A stretch of 22,820 nt of DNA from CAYXXZ01 sp964469165 (lineage in GTDB: Bacteria > Pseudomonadota > Gammaproteobacteria > Pseudomonadales > Porticoccaceae). The stretch is taken from assembly GCA_964469165.1 (NCBI GenBank), contig CAYXXZ010000048.1, positions 1-22,820 of the forward strand. The letters are read 5' to 3'. The first letter of the stretch is position 1. The number at the start of each line of letters is the position of its first letter. The position numbers and the translations under genes were made by a program. Below, one piece after another: positions 7,820 to 14,359 of this stretch. The notes beneath the pieces are model-generated. The model had not been told where the DNA came from. It worked only from the letters and a program-made list of their open reading frames with translations, and made no database searches.

Positions 7820-8000
7820 GTTAATCACAGACCAGCTGATAAGGTTATCCACCAGTTACCGGGGAGGCCGCAGGCTCCTGGAGGCAGCTTTGACTGACCT
7901 CGTTTGTAGAGCGGCTCCCCGCCCCATTACTCACCTCGAAGAGTATCCAGAAGCTGGCATCACCAGACTTCGCATTACAAGGTCGAGACAGTATCAAGTG
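7820..8000 (+). ncRNA. Predicted IS110 bridge RNA (ends approximate)
   Basis: Bridge RNAs of IS110-group elements lie 5' of the transposase and hold a target-binding and a donor-binding internal loop. Both can be read here. Target loop: lower stem 7861-7871 with 7911-7920 (one bulge), upper stem GAGGCAG (7881-7887) with CTGACCTC (7894-7901). Its left strand contains GCAGGCTCCT (7870-7879), identical to the target at 7805-7814. Its right strand contains TGTAG (7905-7909), the complement of CTACA across the right junction (9065-9069). Donor loop: lower stem CTCGA/TCGAG (7935-7939, 7983-7987), upper stem AAGCTGG (7951-7957) with CCAGACTT (7963-7970). Its left strand has AGAGTATC (7940-7947), identical to the right end at 9058-9065. 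Its right strand has TACAAG (7976-7981), the complement of CTTGTA at the left end. The 5' end probably includes the small hairpin at 7838-7849; both ends are estimates. Confidence 0.85.
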
Positions 8001-8056
8001 CGAGGTCGGGGAACCGGTAGCTATTTTGACCGAAAACTCACTGAGGGAGAAACCCA

Positions 8057-9049
8057 ATGCCGACTGCCGTAGGAATCGATATTGCCGCCAAAACCTGTGA
8101 CATGGTCATCCGCACGTCCGGGAAACCGGGCAAGCCGATCTCGTTCAAGCAAACCCCGGCAGGGCATGCCGCCGTGATCAAGCAACTGAAGGCGCTCAAG
8201 CCCCAGAGCATTGTGATGGAAGCGACGGGCATCTATTACCTGGATCTGGCCGTGGCGATCGCCGAAGCCGGGCTGCCGGTCAGCGTGATCAACCCCAAGA
8301 GCTTTCGCCACTTCGCCGCGCTCAAGTTGACCGGGACCAAAACCGATGGTGTGGATGCGGCCCTGCTGGCGGAATATGGGGAGCGCATGGCGCCTCGCCT
8401 GTGGGCGCCACCACGCGATCTCTATCTGAAGCTGCGTGACGTGGGGCGCCAGATCAACCGCCTGACGCACAGCCGCACCCAGGCCAAGAATCGTCTGCAT
8501 GCACTGACAGCCACACACACCACGCTTGCGCTGTTGATAGAAGACGAGCGCGAGGCCATCGCCGTGCTGGATCAGCGAATCGACAAACTGACCCGCGCGG
8601 CTCTGGAGCTGATCAAACCCGATGAGGCACTCGCCCGACATATGAAAAACCTGTGTGCCGCCAAGGGCGTGGGACAGGCTACCGCCATTGCGGTACTGGC
8701 GGAGCTGATGGTGCTGCCCAGCAACCTTAAGGCACCCCAGGTCAGCCGATACGCGGGGTTGGATATACGCCTGAAGCACTCGGGTAGCAGTGTCAATTGT
8801 CCAGCTCGGTTGAGCAAGGCAGGCAACGCATACTTGAGAGGGCCCTTGTACATGCCTGCCATGAGCGCTGTGCAGCACGATCCTCGGGCAAAGGCTTTTT
8901 ATGACGCTTTGGTCGCTCGCGGAAAGAAAAAGATCCAGGCCTTATGCGCTGTGATGCGAAAATATCTGACCGGGATGTGGGCCTGCATCAAAAATGAAAC
9001 CGCTTTTGACTCCTCACTATTATTCAGTGAGGAGCACATAAAAGCTTGA
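8057..9049 (+). CDS. IS110-family DEDD transposase (bridge-RNA-guided recombinase)
   Basis: A 330-aa recombinase that, in this family, is guided by a bridge RNA to join donor and target DNA at a shared core dinucleotide. The N-terminal RuvC-like domain shows the DEDD residues at D8 (VGIDIAAKTCD), E55 (VMEATGIYY), D97 and D100 (KTDGVDAALLAEYG). A coiled-coil-rich middle part runs from about 120 to 195. The C-terminal Tnp_20 domain contains GVGQATAIAVLAEL, YAGLDIRLKHSGSS and RLSKAGNAYLRGPLYMPAMSA, the region that carries the family's catalytic serine (S242-S253 area; I do not assign the exact residue). The start ATG at 8057 follows GAGGGAG. The stop codon overlaps a TTGACG hexamer near the right end. 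Length and motifs are complete, with no frameshift. Confidence 0.96.
   Translation: MPTAVGIDIAAKTCDMVIRTSGKPGKPISFKQTPAGHAAVIKQLKALKPQSIVMEATGIYYLDLAVAIAEAGLPVSVINPKSFRHFAALKLTGTKTDGVDAALLAEYGERMAPRLWAPPRDLYLKLRDVGRQINRLTHSRTQAKNRLHALTATHTTLALLIEDEREAIAVLDQRIDKLTRAALELIKPDEALARHMKNLCAAKGVGQATAIAVLAELMVLPSNLKAPQVSRYAGLDIRLKHSGSSVNCPARLSKAGNAYLRGPLYMPAMSAVQHDPRAKAFYDALVARGKKKIQALCAVMRKYLTGMWACIKNETAFDSSLLFSEEHIKA
9010..9034 (+). terminator. Hairpin inside the 3' end of the transposase gene
   Basis: CTCCTCACT (9010-9018) and AGTGAGGAG (9026-9034) form a perfect nine-base stem with a seven-base loop. It lies within the last codons, about 12 codons to 5 codons before the stop. It could limit transcription through the element or mark the right end. 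It has no T-run, so a standard terminator role is unlikely. Confidence 0.5.
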
Positions 9050-9077
9050 CGCGGAACAGAGTATCTACAGGGGCGCC

Positions 9078-9091
9078 TTAGAGCTTATAGC
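9078..9091 (+). repeat. Two TTANNGC heptamers downstream of the nitroreductase gene
   Basis: TTAGAGC and TTATAGC stand in phase just outside the right end of the IS element. The same family of heptamers occurs on the other side of the nitroreductase gene at 9899-9987. Confidence 0.6.
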
Positions 9092-9168
9092 TCAACACCA
9101 GCCCGCAGCCCGTATCTAAAGCTTGCCTTATCAGCAAGGTGCCTCCACTTCCTCCGGCTCCCGTGTCG

Positions 9169-9876
9169 TCAAATACCGCGAAAATCGGCGAATTCCTGCA
9201 CGGGCAGGCGCTCCGATTGCAGGCGATTGACGGGTGCTTCGGTGTCGGCGTAGCCGATGGCCAGGCCGCAGAACAGCATCAATTCCGGTGGCGGCTGGAT
9301 CACCGCGTTCACGGTCTGGTGGTATACCGACCAGCTCTCCTGGGCGCAGCTGGAGATGCCTTGTTCGCGCAGCAACAACATCAGGGTTTGCAGGAACATG
9401 CCGAGGTCCGACCACTGGGCGCTGCCCATCTGCCGGTCCACGTAGCACAACAGGCCCACAGGAGCGCCGAAAAAGTCGTAATTCCTGCGCACCTGCCGCC
9501 AGCGGGCCGCCTTGTCTGCGCGGGGAATATCGAGCTGCGCGTACATGGCTTCTCCGACCTTGAAGCGCTGGCTGCTGTGGGGCTCTTTGAGGTCCGCGGG
9601 GTAAATGGGGTATTCCGGAGAATCGTAGGCGGGATTCTCGGCGATGCGCTGGTGCACGGCGTCTGACAGTGCCTGTCTCTCACCACCGCCGAGGATGATG
9701 ACTTTCCAGGGTTGGACATTGCCGCCGGAGGGTGCGCGCGCCGCCAGCTCGATGAGGCGGCGCAGCAGGGCTGGATCGACAGGCCGGCTGCTGAAGGCGC
9801 GAATGCTGCGGCGGCTCTGCACGGCGTCGGTCACGCTCACGGCTGGCCTGTTGAGAAACTCCAGGTCGTCGATCAT
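9169..9876 (-). CDS. Nitroreductase family protein (FMN-dependent oxidoreductase)
   Basis: A flavin enzyme of the nitroreductase superfamily, expected to use NAD(P)H to reduce nitroaromatics, quinones or similar acceptors in the cytoplasm; the natural substrate cannot be told. From the preferred start it is 235 aa. The FMN-binding signature is visible near the N-terminus: SRRSIRAFSSRPV followed by AARAPSGGNVQPWKV. The C-terminal half has QEAW-like AQESWSVY and the terminal phrase FCGLAIGYAD typical of the family. I prefer ATG 9876 (MIDDLEFLNRP), which has GAGG eight bases upstream. An in-frame ATG at 9903 lies inside the heptamer repeat and has no ribosome-binding site. The gene follows fabB in the same direction but is separated from it by the repeats. 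Confidence 0.88.
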   Translation of the reverse strand: MIDDLEFLNRPAVSVTDAVQSRRSIRAFSSRPVDPALLRRLIELAARAPSGGNVQPWKVIILGGGERQALSDAVHQRIAENPAYDSPEYPIYPADLKEPHSSQRFKVGEAMYAQLDIPRADKAARWRQVRRNYDFFGAPVGLLCYVDRQMGSAQWSDLGMFLQTLMLLLREQGISSCAQESWSVYHQTVNAVIQPPPELMLFCGLAIGYADTEAPVNRLQSERLPVQEFADFRGI

Positions 9877-9898
9877 GGGGATAACCTCGGGAGTGAAA

Positions 9899-9987
9899 GC
9901 CATAAGCTGTAAGCTCTAAGTTAAACTCTGGCAGAACTCAGTTCTTACAGTGCTCCTGCTTAAAGCTTATGGCTTACAGCTTATAAG
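9899..9987. repeat. Heptamer-phased inverted repeat, TTANNGC family
   Basis: Three phased units of GCNNTAA (GCCATAA, GCTGTAA, GCTCTAA; 9899-9919) face three units of TTANNGC (TTAAAGC, TTATGGC, TTACAGC; 9960-9980) followed by TTATAAG. A 13-base stretch is exactly inverted (9902-9914 and 9972-9984). The right arm ends two bases before the fabB stop codon and the left arm overlaps the possible upstream start of the nitroreductase gene. Confidence 0.75.
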
Positions 9988-9989
9988 AC

Positions 9990-11207
9990 TCAGCCCTTAT
10001 AGCGCTCCATCACCAGCGTCGCATTGGTGCCGCCGAAGCCGAAGCTGTTGGAGAGCACGCGGTTCAGGGTCTGGTTTTCGCGCAGGCTGGTGACGACGGG
10101 CAGGCCGTTCACTTCCGGGTCCATGTTGAAGATATTGATGGACGGGGCGATGAAGTTGTTCTCCAGCATCAGCAGGCTGTAGATGGCTTCGTGAACGCCT
10201 GCGGCGCCCAGGGAGTGGCCGGTCAGGGATTTGGTGGAGGCCAGGGGCGGGCAGTTGTCGCCAAACACCTCGCGAATGCCCTTGAGCTCCTGCACGTCGC
10301 CCACCGGTGTGCTGGTACCGTGGGTGTTGATGTAGTCGATGGGGCCGTCGACGGTGGCCAGCGCCTGCTGCATGCAGCGCACCGCGCCCTCTCCGGAAGG
10401 GGCGACCATGTCGTAACCGTCGGAGGTCGCGCCATAGCCGGTGACTTCGGCGTAAATGGTGGCACCGCGCTTCAGGGCATGCTCCAGTTCTTCAACCACC
10501 ACACAGCCGGCCCCGCAGGACATGACGAATCCGTCGCGATCGGCATCGTAGGTGCGCGAGGCGAGTTCGGGGGTGTCGTTGTATTTGGAAGACAGGGCGC
10601 CCATGGCGTCGAACATGCAGGCCATCGACCAGTGCTCCTCCTCGGAGCCGCCGGCGAAGAGGATGTCCTGCTTGCCGAGCTGGATCTGCTCCACGGCGGC
10701 GCCGATGCAGTGGGCGCTGGTGGCGCAGGCGGAGGCGATGGAGACGTTGAGGCCCTTGATCTTGAAAGGCGTGGCGAGACATGCCGAGACGGTGCTGGCC
10801 ATGATCTGGGTGACCCGATAAGGGCCGGCGCGCTTGACGCCCTTGTTGCGCACCACGTCGATGGTCTCGACGAATTTCTCACCCGATACGCCACCCGAGC
10901 CCATGATGATGCCGGCGCGGGGGTTGGACACCATGTCGTCGCTGAGGCCGGAATCCTTGATGGCCTGGTCCATGGCGATATAGGCATAGGCCGCAGCATT
11001 GCCCATGAAGCGCAGGTTCTTGCGATCGATGAAGTCGGCGGGGTCGATGTCGATCTGGCCGGCGATGTTGCTGCGCAGGCCCATTTCCCGGTATTCCTCC
11101 TTGAAACGGATGCCGGAGCGGCCCGCCCGGAGGGACTCGGTTACCGCCTTCTTGTCGTTGCCGATGCAAGAAACGATGCCCATACCTGTGATTACAGCGC
11201 GTCTCAT
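9990..11207 (-). CDS. fabB: 3-oxoacyl-[acyl-carrier-protein] synthase I
   Basis: FabB elongates unsaturated acyl-ACPs in type II fatty acid synthesis and works directly with FabA. The 405-aa protein shows the Cys-His-His catalytic triad of ketoacyl synthases at C161 (SIASACATSAH), H296 (NTHGTSTPVGD) and H331 (TKSLTGHSLGAAG). The C-terminal SNSFGFGGTNATLV loop is intact. It starts at ATG 11207 with AAGGAG about six bases upstream. fabA lies 62 bases upstream in the same direction, and no terminator is visible between them, so the two form the classical fabAB operon. Confidence 0.97.
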   Translation of the reverse strand: MRRAVITGMGIVSCIGNDKKAVTESLRAGRSGIRFKEEYREMGLRSNIAGQIDIDPADFIDRKNLRFMGNAAAYAYIAMDQAIKDSGLSDDMVSNPRAGIIMGSGGVSGEKFVETIDVVRNKGVKRAGPYRVTQIMASTVSACLATPFKIKGLNVSIASACATSAHCIGAAVEQIQLGKQDILFAGGSEEEHWSMACMFDAMGALSSKYNDTPELASRTYDADRDGFVMSCGAGCVVVEELEHALKRGATIYAEVTGYGATSDGYDMVAPSGEGAVRCMQQALATVDGPIDYINTHGTSTPVGDVQELKGIREVFGDNCPPLASTKSLTGHSLGAAGVHEAIYSLLMLENNFIAPSINIFNMDPEVNGLPVVTSLRENQTLNRVLSNSFGFGGTNATLVMERYKG

Positions 11208-11269
11208 GGATGACTCCTTACGTGTTCCGTCCAGGGCGTTGTCCGCTAGTTTAGTGGAAGCCTCTGAAA

Positions 11270-11794
11270 TTAAAAATTGTCAGTGGATTTGAACAACCCG
11301 ACACGCAGATCCTTTGCGCTGTAGATTTCCCTGTCGTCCACTTCTACGGTGCCGTCGGAAATGGCCATCACCAGCTTGCGCTCGATGACCCGGGAAATAT
11401 TCAGCTTGTAGGTGACTTTTTTGGCATTGGGCAATACCTGGCCGAAGAATTTCACTTCGCCGGCGCCGAGCGCGCGGCCTTTGCCCTCGTTGCCGCGCCA
11501 GGCGAGGAAGAACCCGGTCAGCTGCCAGAGGGCGTCGAGACCGAGGCAGCCGGGCATGACGGGATCGGTGGGAAAGTGGCAGTCGAAGAACCAAAGATCC
11601 GGATGGATATCCAGCTCGGCGATCAACTGGCCCTTGCCGTAGATTCCGCCATCGTCGGTGATCAGGGTGATGCGATCCAGCATCAGCATGTTGGGCGCGG
11701 GCAGTCTCGCCCTGTCTGCACCAAAAAGTTCGCCCTTGCTCGAAGAGAGGATTTCCTCCCTGTTGTAGCTGGACTGGCGGCGGGTATTCTCCAT
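11270..11794 (-). CDS. fabA: 3-hydroxydecanoyl-ACP dehydratase/isomerase
   Basis: FabA dehydrates 3-hydroxydecanoyl-ACP and isomerises the trans-2 product to cis-3, the branch point to unsaturated fatty acids without oxygen. At 174 aa it has the usual length. It is a hot-dog-fold enzyme with the catalytic histidine at H73 (FFDCHFPTDPVMPGCLG) and the partner aspartate at D87 (GLDALWQLTGFF). The ribosome-binding site AGGAAG lies in a small palindrome (11796-11809, TAGGAA/TTCCTA) directly before the ATG. A promoter with an overlapping palindrome lies about 70-110 bases upstream. Confidence 0.97.
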   Translation of the reverse strand: MENTRRQSSYNREEILSSSKGELFGADRARLPAPNMLMLDRITLITDDGGIYGKGQLIAELDIHPDLWFFDCHFPTDPVMPGCLGLDALWQLTGFFLAWRGNEGKGRALGAGEVKFFGQVLPNAKKVTYKLNISRVIERKLVMAISDGTVEVDDREIYSAKDLRVGLFKSTDNF

Positions 11795-11864
11795 CTAGGA
11801 ATCTTCCTATGCGTGGTATTGATTGCATTTCGGGGCGTTGACCCCGGCTGCAAAACGACGCAAC

Positions 11865-11892
11865 ATTCTAGCGAAAACCGTTGTCATGTCCA
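11865..11892 (-). promoter_or_regulatory. Candidate fabA promoter
   Basis: On the minus strand a -35 box TGGACA (11887-11892, five of six consensus bases) is followed after 16 bases by a -10 box TAGAAT (11865-11870). It faces fabA and leaves a leader of about 60-65 bases. Confidence 0.6.
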
Positions 11893-11902
11893 GTGACTGG
11901 AC
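11888..11902. promoter_or_regulatory. 15-bp palindrome overlapping the fabA -35 box
   Basis: GTCCAGTGACTGGAC is a perfect palindrome around a central G. It covers most of the -35 hexamer of the candidate fabA promoter, a typical place for a repressor. It does not match the FadR or FabR operator consensus as I recall them, so the regulator is unknown. Confidence 0.5.
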
Positions 11903-12038
11903 GGTTTTTCACCGGTCAACACCTTGTTGATCAAGGGAAAAGCAACCCCTTGGATGTGTTGTTACGTACCTGAAACACTGGCGGGTCACACTGGCCTTGT
12001 CGCGAGTGGTTTTGTGTCGCTGAACAAAAGGATTGTCC

Positions 12039-12878
12039 ATGATCAAGAAATGTCTTTTCCCTGTGGCGGGTTATGGCACCCGCTTTCTGCCGGCCACCAA
12101 GGCCATGCCCAAGGAAATGCTCCCCATCGTCAACAAGCCTCTCGTCCAGTACGGGGTCGAAGAAGCGATTGCCGCGGGGCTCGACCAGATCGGTTTCGTC
12201 ACGGGGCGTGGCAAGCGCGCCATCAACGATCACTTCGATGTCAGCTATGAACTGGAGCACCAGATTGCCGGCACCGAAAAGGAAAAGTATCTCACCTGCA
12301 TCCGCGAAGTGATCCAGCAGGCCACTTTCGCCACCACCCGCCAGCCCGAGATGAAAGGGCTCGGCCACGCCATTCTGGTGGGAGAGCTTCTCGTCGGCTA
12401 CGAGCCGTTCGGCGTGGTGCTGGCGGACGACCTTTGCCTGGTGGACGAGGGCCAGGACAACGTGCTGGAGCAACTGGTGAAGATTTACCGGCGCTTTGGC
12501 AAATCCGTGGTGGCGATCACCGAGGTTCCGGCCGAGGATGTCTCCAAGTTCGGCGTGATTCAGGGAGAACTGCTGGAAGATGACCTCTACACGGTCACCG
12601 ACATGGTGGAAAAGCCCAGGCCGGAAGAGGCGCCCAGCAATCTCGCCATCATTGGTCGCTATGTGCTCACGCCCGACATCTTCGAAGCCCTGCGCAATAC
12701 CGCGCCCGGCCGCAACGGCGAAATCCAGATCACCGACGCCCTCTGCAAACTGGCGAAAAAGGGCAGGGTACTGGCCTATAGGTTCAAGGGGCGGCGCTTC
12801 GACTGCGGCAGTGTCGAAGGCTATGTGGAAGCCACCAACTATGTTTATGAGAACATCTACAGGAAACAGAATCCGTGA
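12039..12878 (+). CDS. galU: UTP-glucose-1-phosphate uridylyltransferase
   Basis: GalU makes UDP-glucose from UTP and glucose-1-phosphate for lipopolysaccharide, exopolysaccharide and related glycans. The 279-aa cytoplasmic protein begins MIKKCLFPVAGYGTRFLPATKAMPKEMLPI, with the nucleotide-binding GYGTR at residues 11-15 and K25 in PKEMLP. LADDLCLVDE and NGEIQITDAL are also family signatures. ATG 12039 is chosen over an upstream in-frame TTG because of the conserved start and the AAAGGA six to seven bases upstream. It overlaps the next gene by four bases (GTGA), so the two are translationally coupled. Confidence 0.97.
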   Translation: MIKKCLFPVAGYGTRFLPATKAMPKEMLPIVNKPLVQYGVEEAIAAGLDQIGFVTGRGKRAINDHFDVSYELEHQIAGTEKEKYLTCIREVIQQATFATTRQPEMKGLGHAILVGELLVGYEPFGVVLADDLCLVDEGQDNVLEQLVKIYRRFGKSVVAITEVPAEDVSKFGVIQGELLEDDLYTVTDMVEKPRPEEAPSNLAIIGRYVLTPDIFEALRNTAPGRNGEIQITDALCKLAKKGRVLAYRFKGRRFDCGSVEGYVEATNYVYENIYRKQNP

Positions 12879-14227
12879 CAACCAGCCTCACCTGTTTCAA
12901 AGCCTATGACATTCGCGGCCGCGTTCCCGATCAACTCAATGCCGACATCGCCTACCGCATCGGTCGCGCCTTCGCCGAGGTGCTGGGTGCGCGCAGGCTG
13001 GTGGTGGGCCACGATATCCGCTTGAGCAGCCCCGCGCTGTGCGATGCGGTGGTCGACGGCATTCTCGATGCGGGCTGCGATGTCGACCATATCGGCCAGT
13101 GCGGCACCGAGGAAATCTATTTCGCCACCTTCCACGGCGGCTACGACGGCGGCCTGGTGGTGACCGCCAGCCACAACCCCATCGACTACAACGGCATCAA
13201 GTTCGTACGCGAAGGCGCCCGCCCGATCAGCGGTGACGACGGCCTGCCCGATATCAAGGCCCTTGCCGAAAGTGGCGCCTTCGCCGAGGCAGCGCAACGA
13301 GGCAGCCTGCGTGCGCAAACGGACAAGAGCGCCTATATCGACCATCTTCTCGGCTATATCGATGTTGCCGCTCTGAAGCCTCTGAAGTTGGTGGTCAATG
13401 CCGGCAACGGCGGCGCCGGCGCCGTCATCGACCTGCTGGAAAGCAGGCTGCCGTTCCAGTTCATCAAGATTCACCACGATGCGGACGGCACCTTCCCTCA
13501 CGGCATACCCAATCCGCTGCTGCCGGAAAACCGCGCCGCCACGGCGCAGGCGGTGATCGAGCACGGGGCGGACATGGGCATCGCCTGGGACGGCGACTTC
13601 GACCGCTGTTTCTTCTTCGATGAAAACGGCCAGTTCATCGAGGGCTATTACCTGGTGGGGTTGCTCGCCGAGGCGTTTCTGCGCAAATACCCCGGCAGCG
13701 CTGTGGTGCACGACCCGCGCCTGACCTGGAACACCATCGACATGGTGCGCGACCACGGCGGCCGCGCCGTGCAGAGCCGCACCGGGCACTCCTTCATCAA
13801 GCAGGTGATGCGCAGCGAGGACGCGATCTACGGCGGCGAGATGAGCGCCCATCATTATTTTCGGGATTTCGCCTACTGCGACAGCGGCATGATCCCCTGG
13901 CTGCTGGTGAGCGAACTGGTGTCCGCGTCGGGAAAATCCCTGTCGCGCTGGGTGGAAGAGCGCATTCGCGCCTATCCCTGCTCCGGCGAAATCAATTCCG
14001 AGGTCGCGGATACGGCCAGGGTTCTCGCCGCGATCGAGGCGCATTTTTCCGGTCAGGACGGGGAAATCGACCGCACCGACGGCCTCAGCATGTCCTTTGC
14101 CGAGTGGCGCTTCAACGTGCGCATGTCCAACACCGAACCGGTGGTGCGCCTCAACGTGGAAAGCCGGGCAAATGTGCGCCTGATGGAAGAGAAGACGGCG
14201 GAACTGTTGGGGTTGATCAGGGGATGA
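12875..14227 (+). CDS. manB: Phosphomannomutase (CpsG/ManB type)
   Basis: An alpha-D-phosphohexomutase converting mannose-6-phosphate to mannose-1-phosphate for GDP-mannose (and possibly GDP-fucose or rhamnose) synthesis. The 450-aa protein has the phosphoserine loop TASHNP with S99, the magnesium loop DGDFDR with D239, D241 and D243, the sugar-specificity loop GGEMSAHHYF (320-329) and the phosphate-binding RMSNTEPVVR (416-424 region). Its beginning (LTCFKAYDIRG) and the SGTEEIYFATFH-like segment follow E. coli CpsG/ManB closely, rather than AlgC or PgcA. GTG start at 12875 overlaps the galU stop. With galU this makes a two-gene sugar-nucleotide operon; wbpP lies 8 kb away. Confidence 0.93.
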   Translation: MTTSLTCFKAYDIRGRVPDQLNADIAYRIGRAFAEVLGARRLVVGHDIRLSSPALCDAVVDGILDAGCDVDHIGQCGTEEIYFATFHGGYDGGLVVTASHNPIDYNGIKFVREGARPISGDDGLPDIKALAESGAFAEAAQRGSLRAQTDKSAYIDHLLGYIDVAALKPLKLVVNAGNGGAGAVIDLLESRLPFQFIKIHHDADGTFPHGIPNPLLPENRAATAQAVIEHGADMGIAWDGDFDRCFFFDENGQFIEGYYLVGLLAEAFLRKYPGSAVVHDPRLTWNTIDMVRDHGGRAVQSRTGHSFIKQVMRSEDAIYGGEMSAHHYFRDFAYCDSGMIPWLLVSELVSASGKSLSRWVEERIRAYPCSGEINSEVADTARVLAAIEAHFSGQDGEIDRTDGLSMSFAEWRFNVRMSNTEPVVRLNVESRANVRLMEEKTAELLGLIRG

Positions 14228-14234
14228 TTTTCAG

Positions 14235-14252
14235 GTGCCACGAGAGTGGCGC
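14235..14252 (+). terminator. Hairpin after manB
   Basis: GCCAC (14237-14241) and GTGGC (14246-14250) form a stem with a GAGA loop, extended by a G-T and a G-C pair. It starts eight bases after the manB stop. No T-run follows. Confidence 0.4.
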
Positions 14253-14288
14253 GTGGGCGGTTCTATGGTTTTCTACAACGTTTGTGGT

Positions 14289-14316
14289 GTAGGGGCAATT
14301 CATGAATTGCCCCTAC
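14289..14316. repeat. Perfect 28-bp palindrome with GTAG ends
   Basis: The sequence begins GTAGGGGCAATTCA and then its exact reverse complement follows with no spacer. It lies between the convergent manB and methyltransferase genes. It shares the GTAGGGGC beginning with one of the REPs at the left of the window, but its stem (AATTCATGAATT core) is different. From memory, very similar palindromes occur in many unrelated bacteria. It could also serve as a bidirectional transcription end. Confidence 0.85.
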
Positions 14317-14359
14317 GGGTCTTGTGGAGCCGGGTTTGTTGGGTTCAGCTTGGCATTAG

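Larger units (their letters stand above)
7815..9066 (+). mobile_element. IS110-family insertion sequence inserted in a REP head
   Basis: An intact element of about 1.25 kb: a 5' leader holding a bridge RNA, one DEDD transposase gene and a very short right end. It has no terminal inverted repeats, as expected for the IS110 group. A CT dinucleotide occurs at both junctions (7813-7814 and 9065-9066), which fits the core shared by donor and target in this family; counting one copy of the core, the element runs from 7815 to 9066. Removing it joins GCAGGCTCCT to ACA and rebuilds a REP identical to those at the left end of the window. The transposase frame is complete and the guide segments match both ends, so the element looks recently inserted and potentially active. 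Confidence 0.9.

Noticed and set aside
7638..8072. Plus-strand frame across the IS110 left end
   Set aside because: It crosses the element junction and the bridge RNA leader; the structure of the RNA explains the sequence better.
9122..9138. CTTGC/GCAAG hairpin as nitroreductase terminator
   Set aside because: Only five pairs, with the following CTTT too short for a T-run; not convincing enough to call.
12857..14044. Minus-strand frame opposite manB
   Set aside because: Antisense shadow of a gene with all phosphohexomutase motifs.
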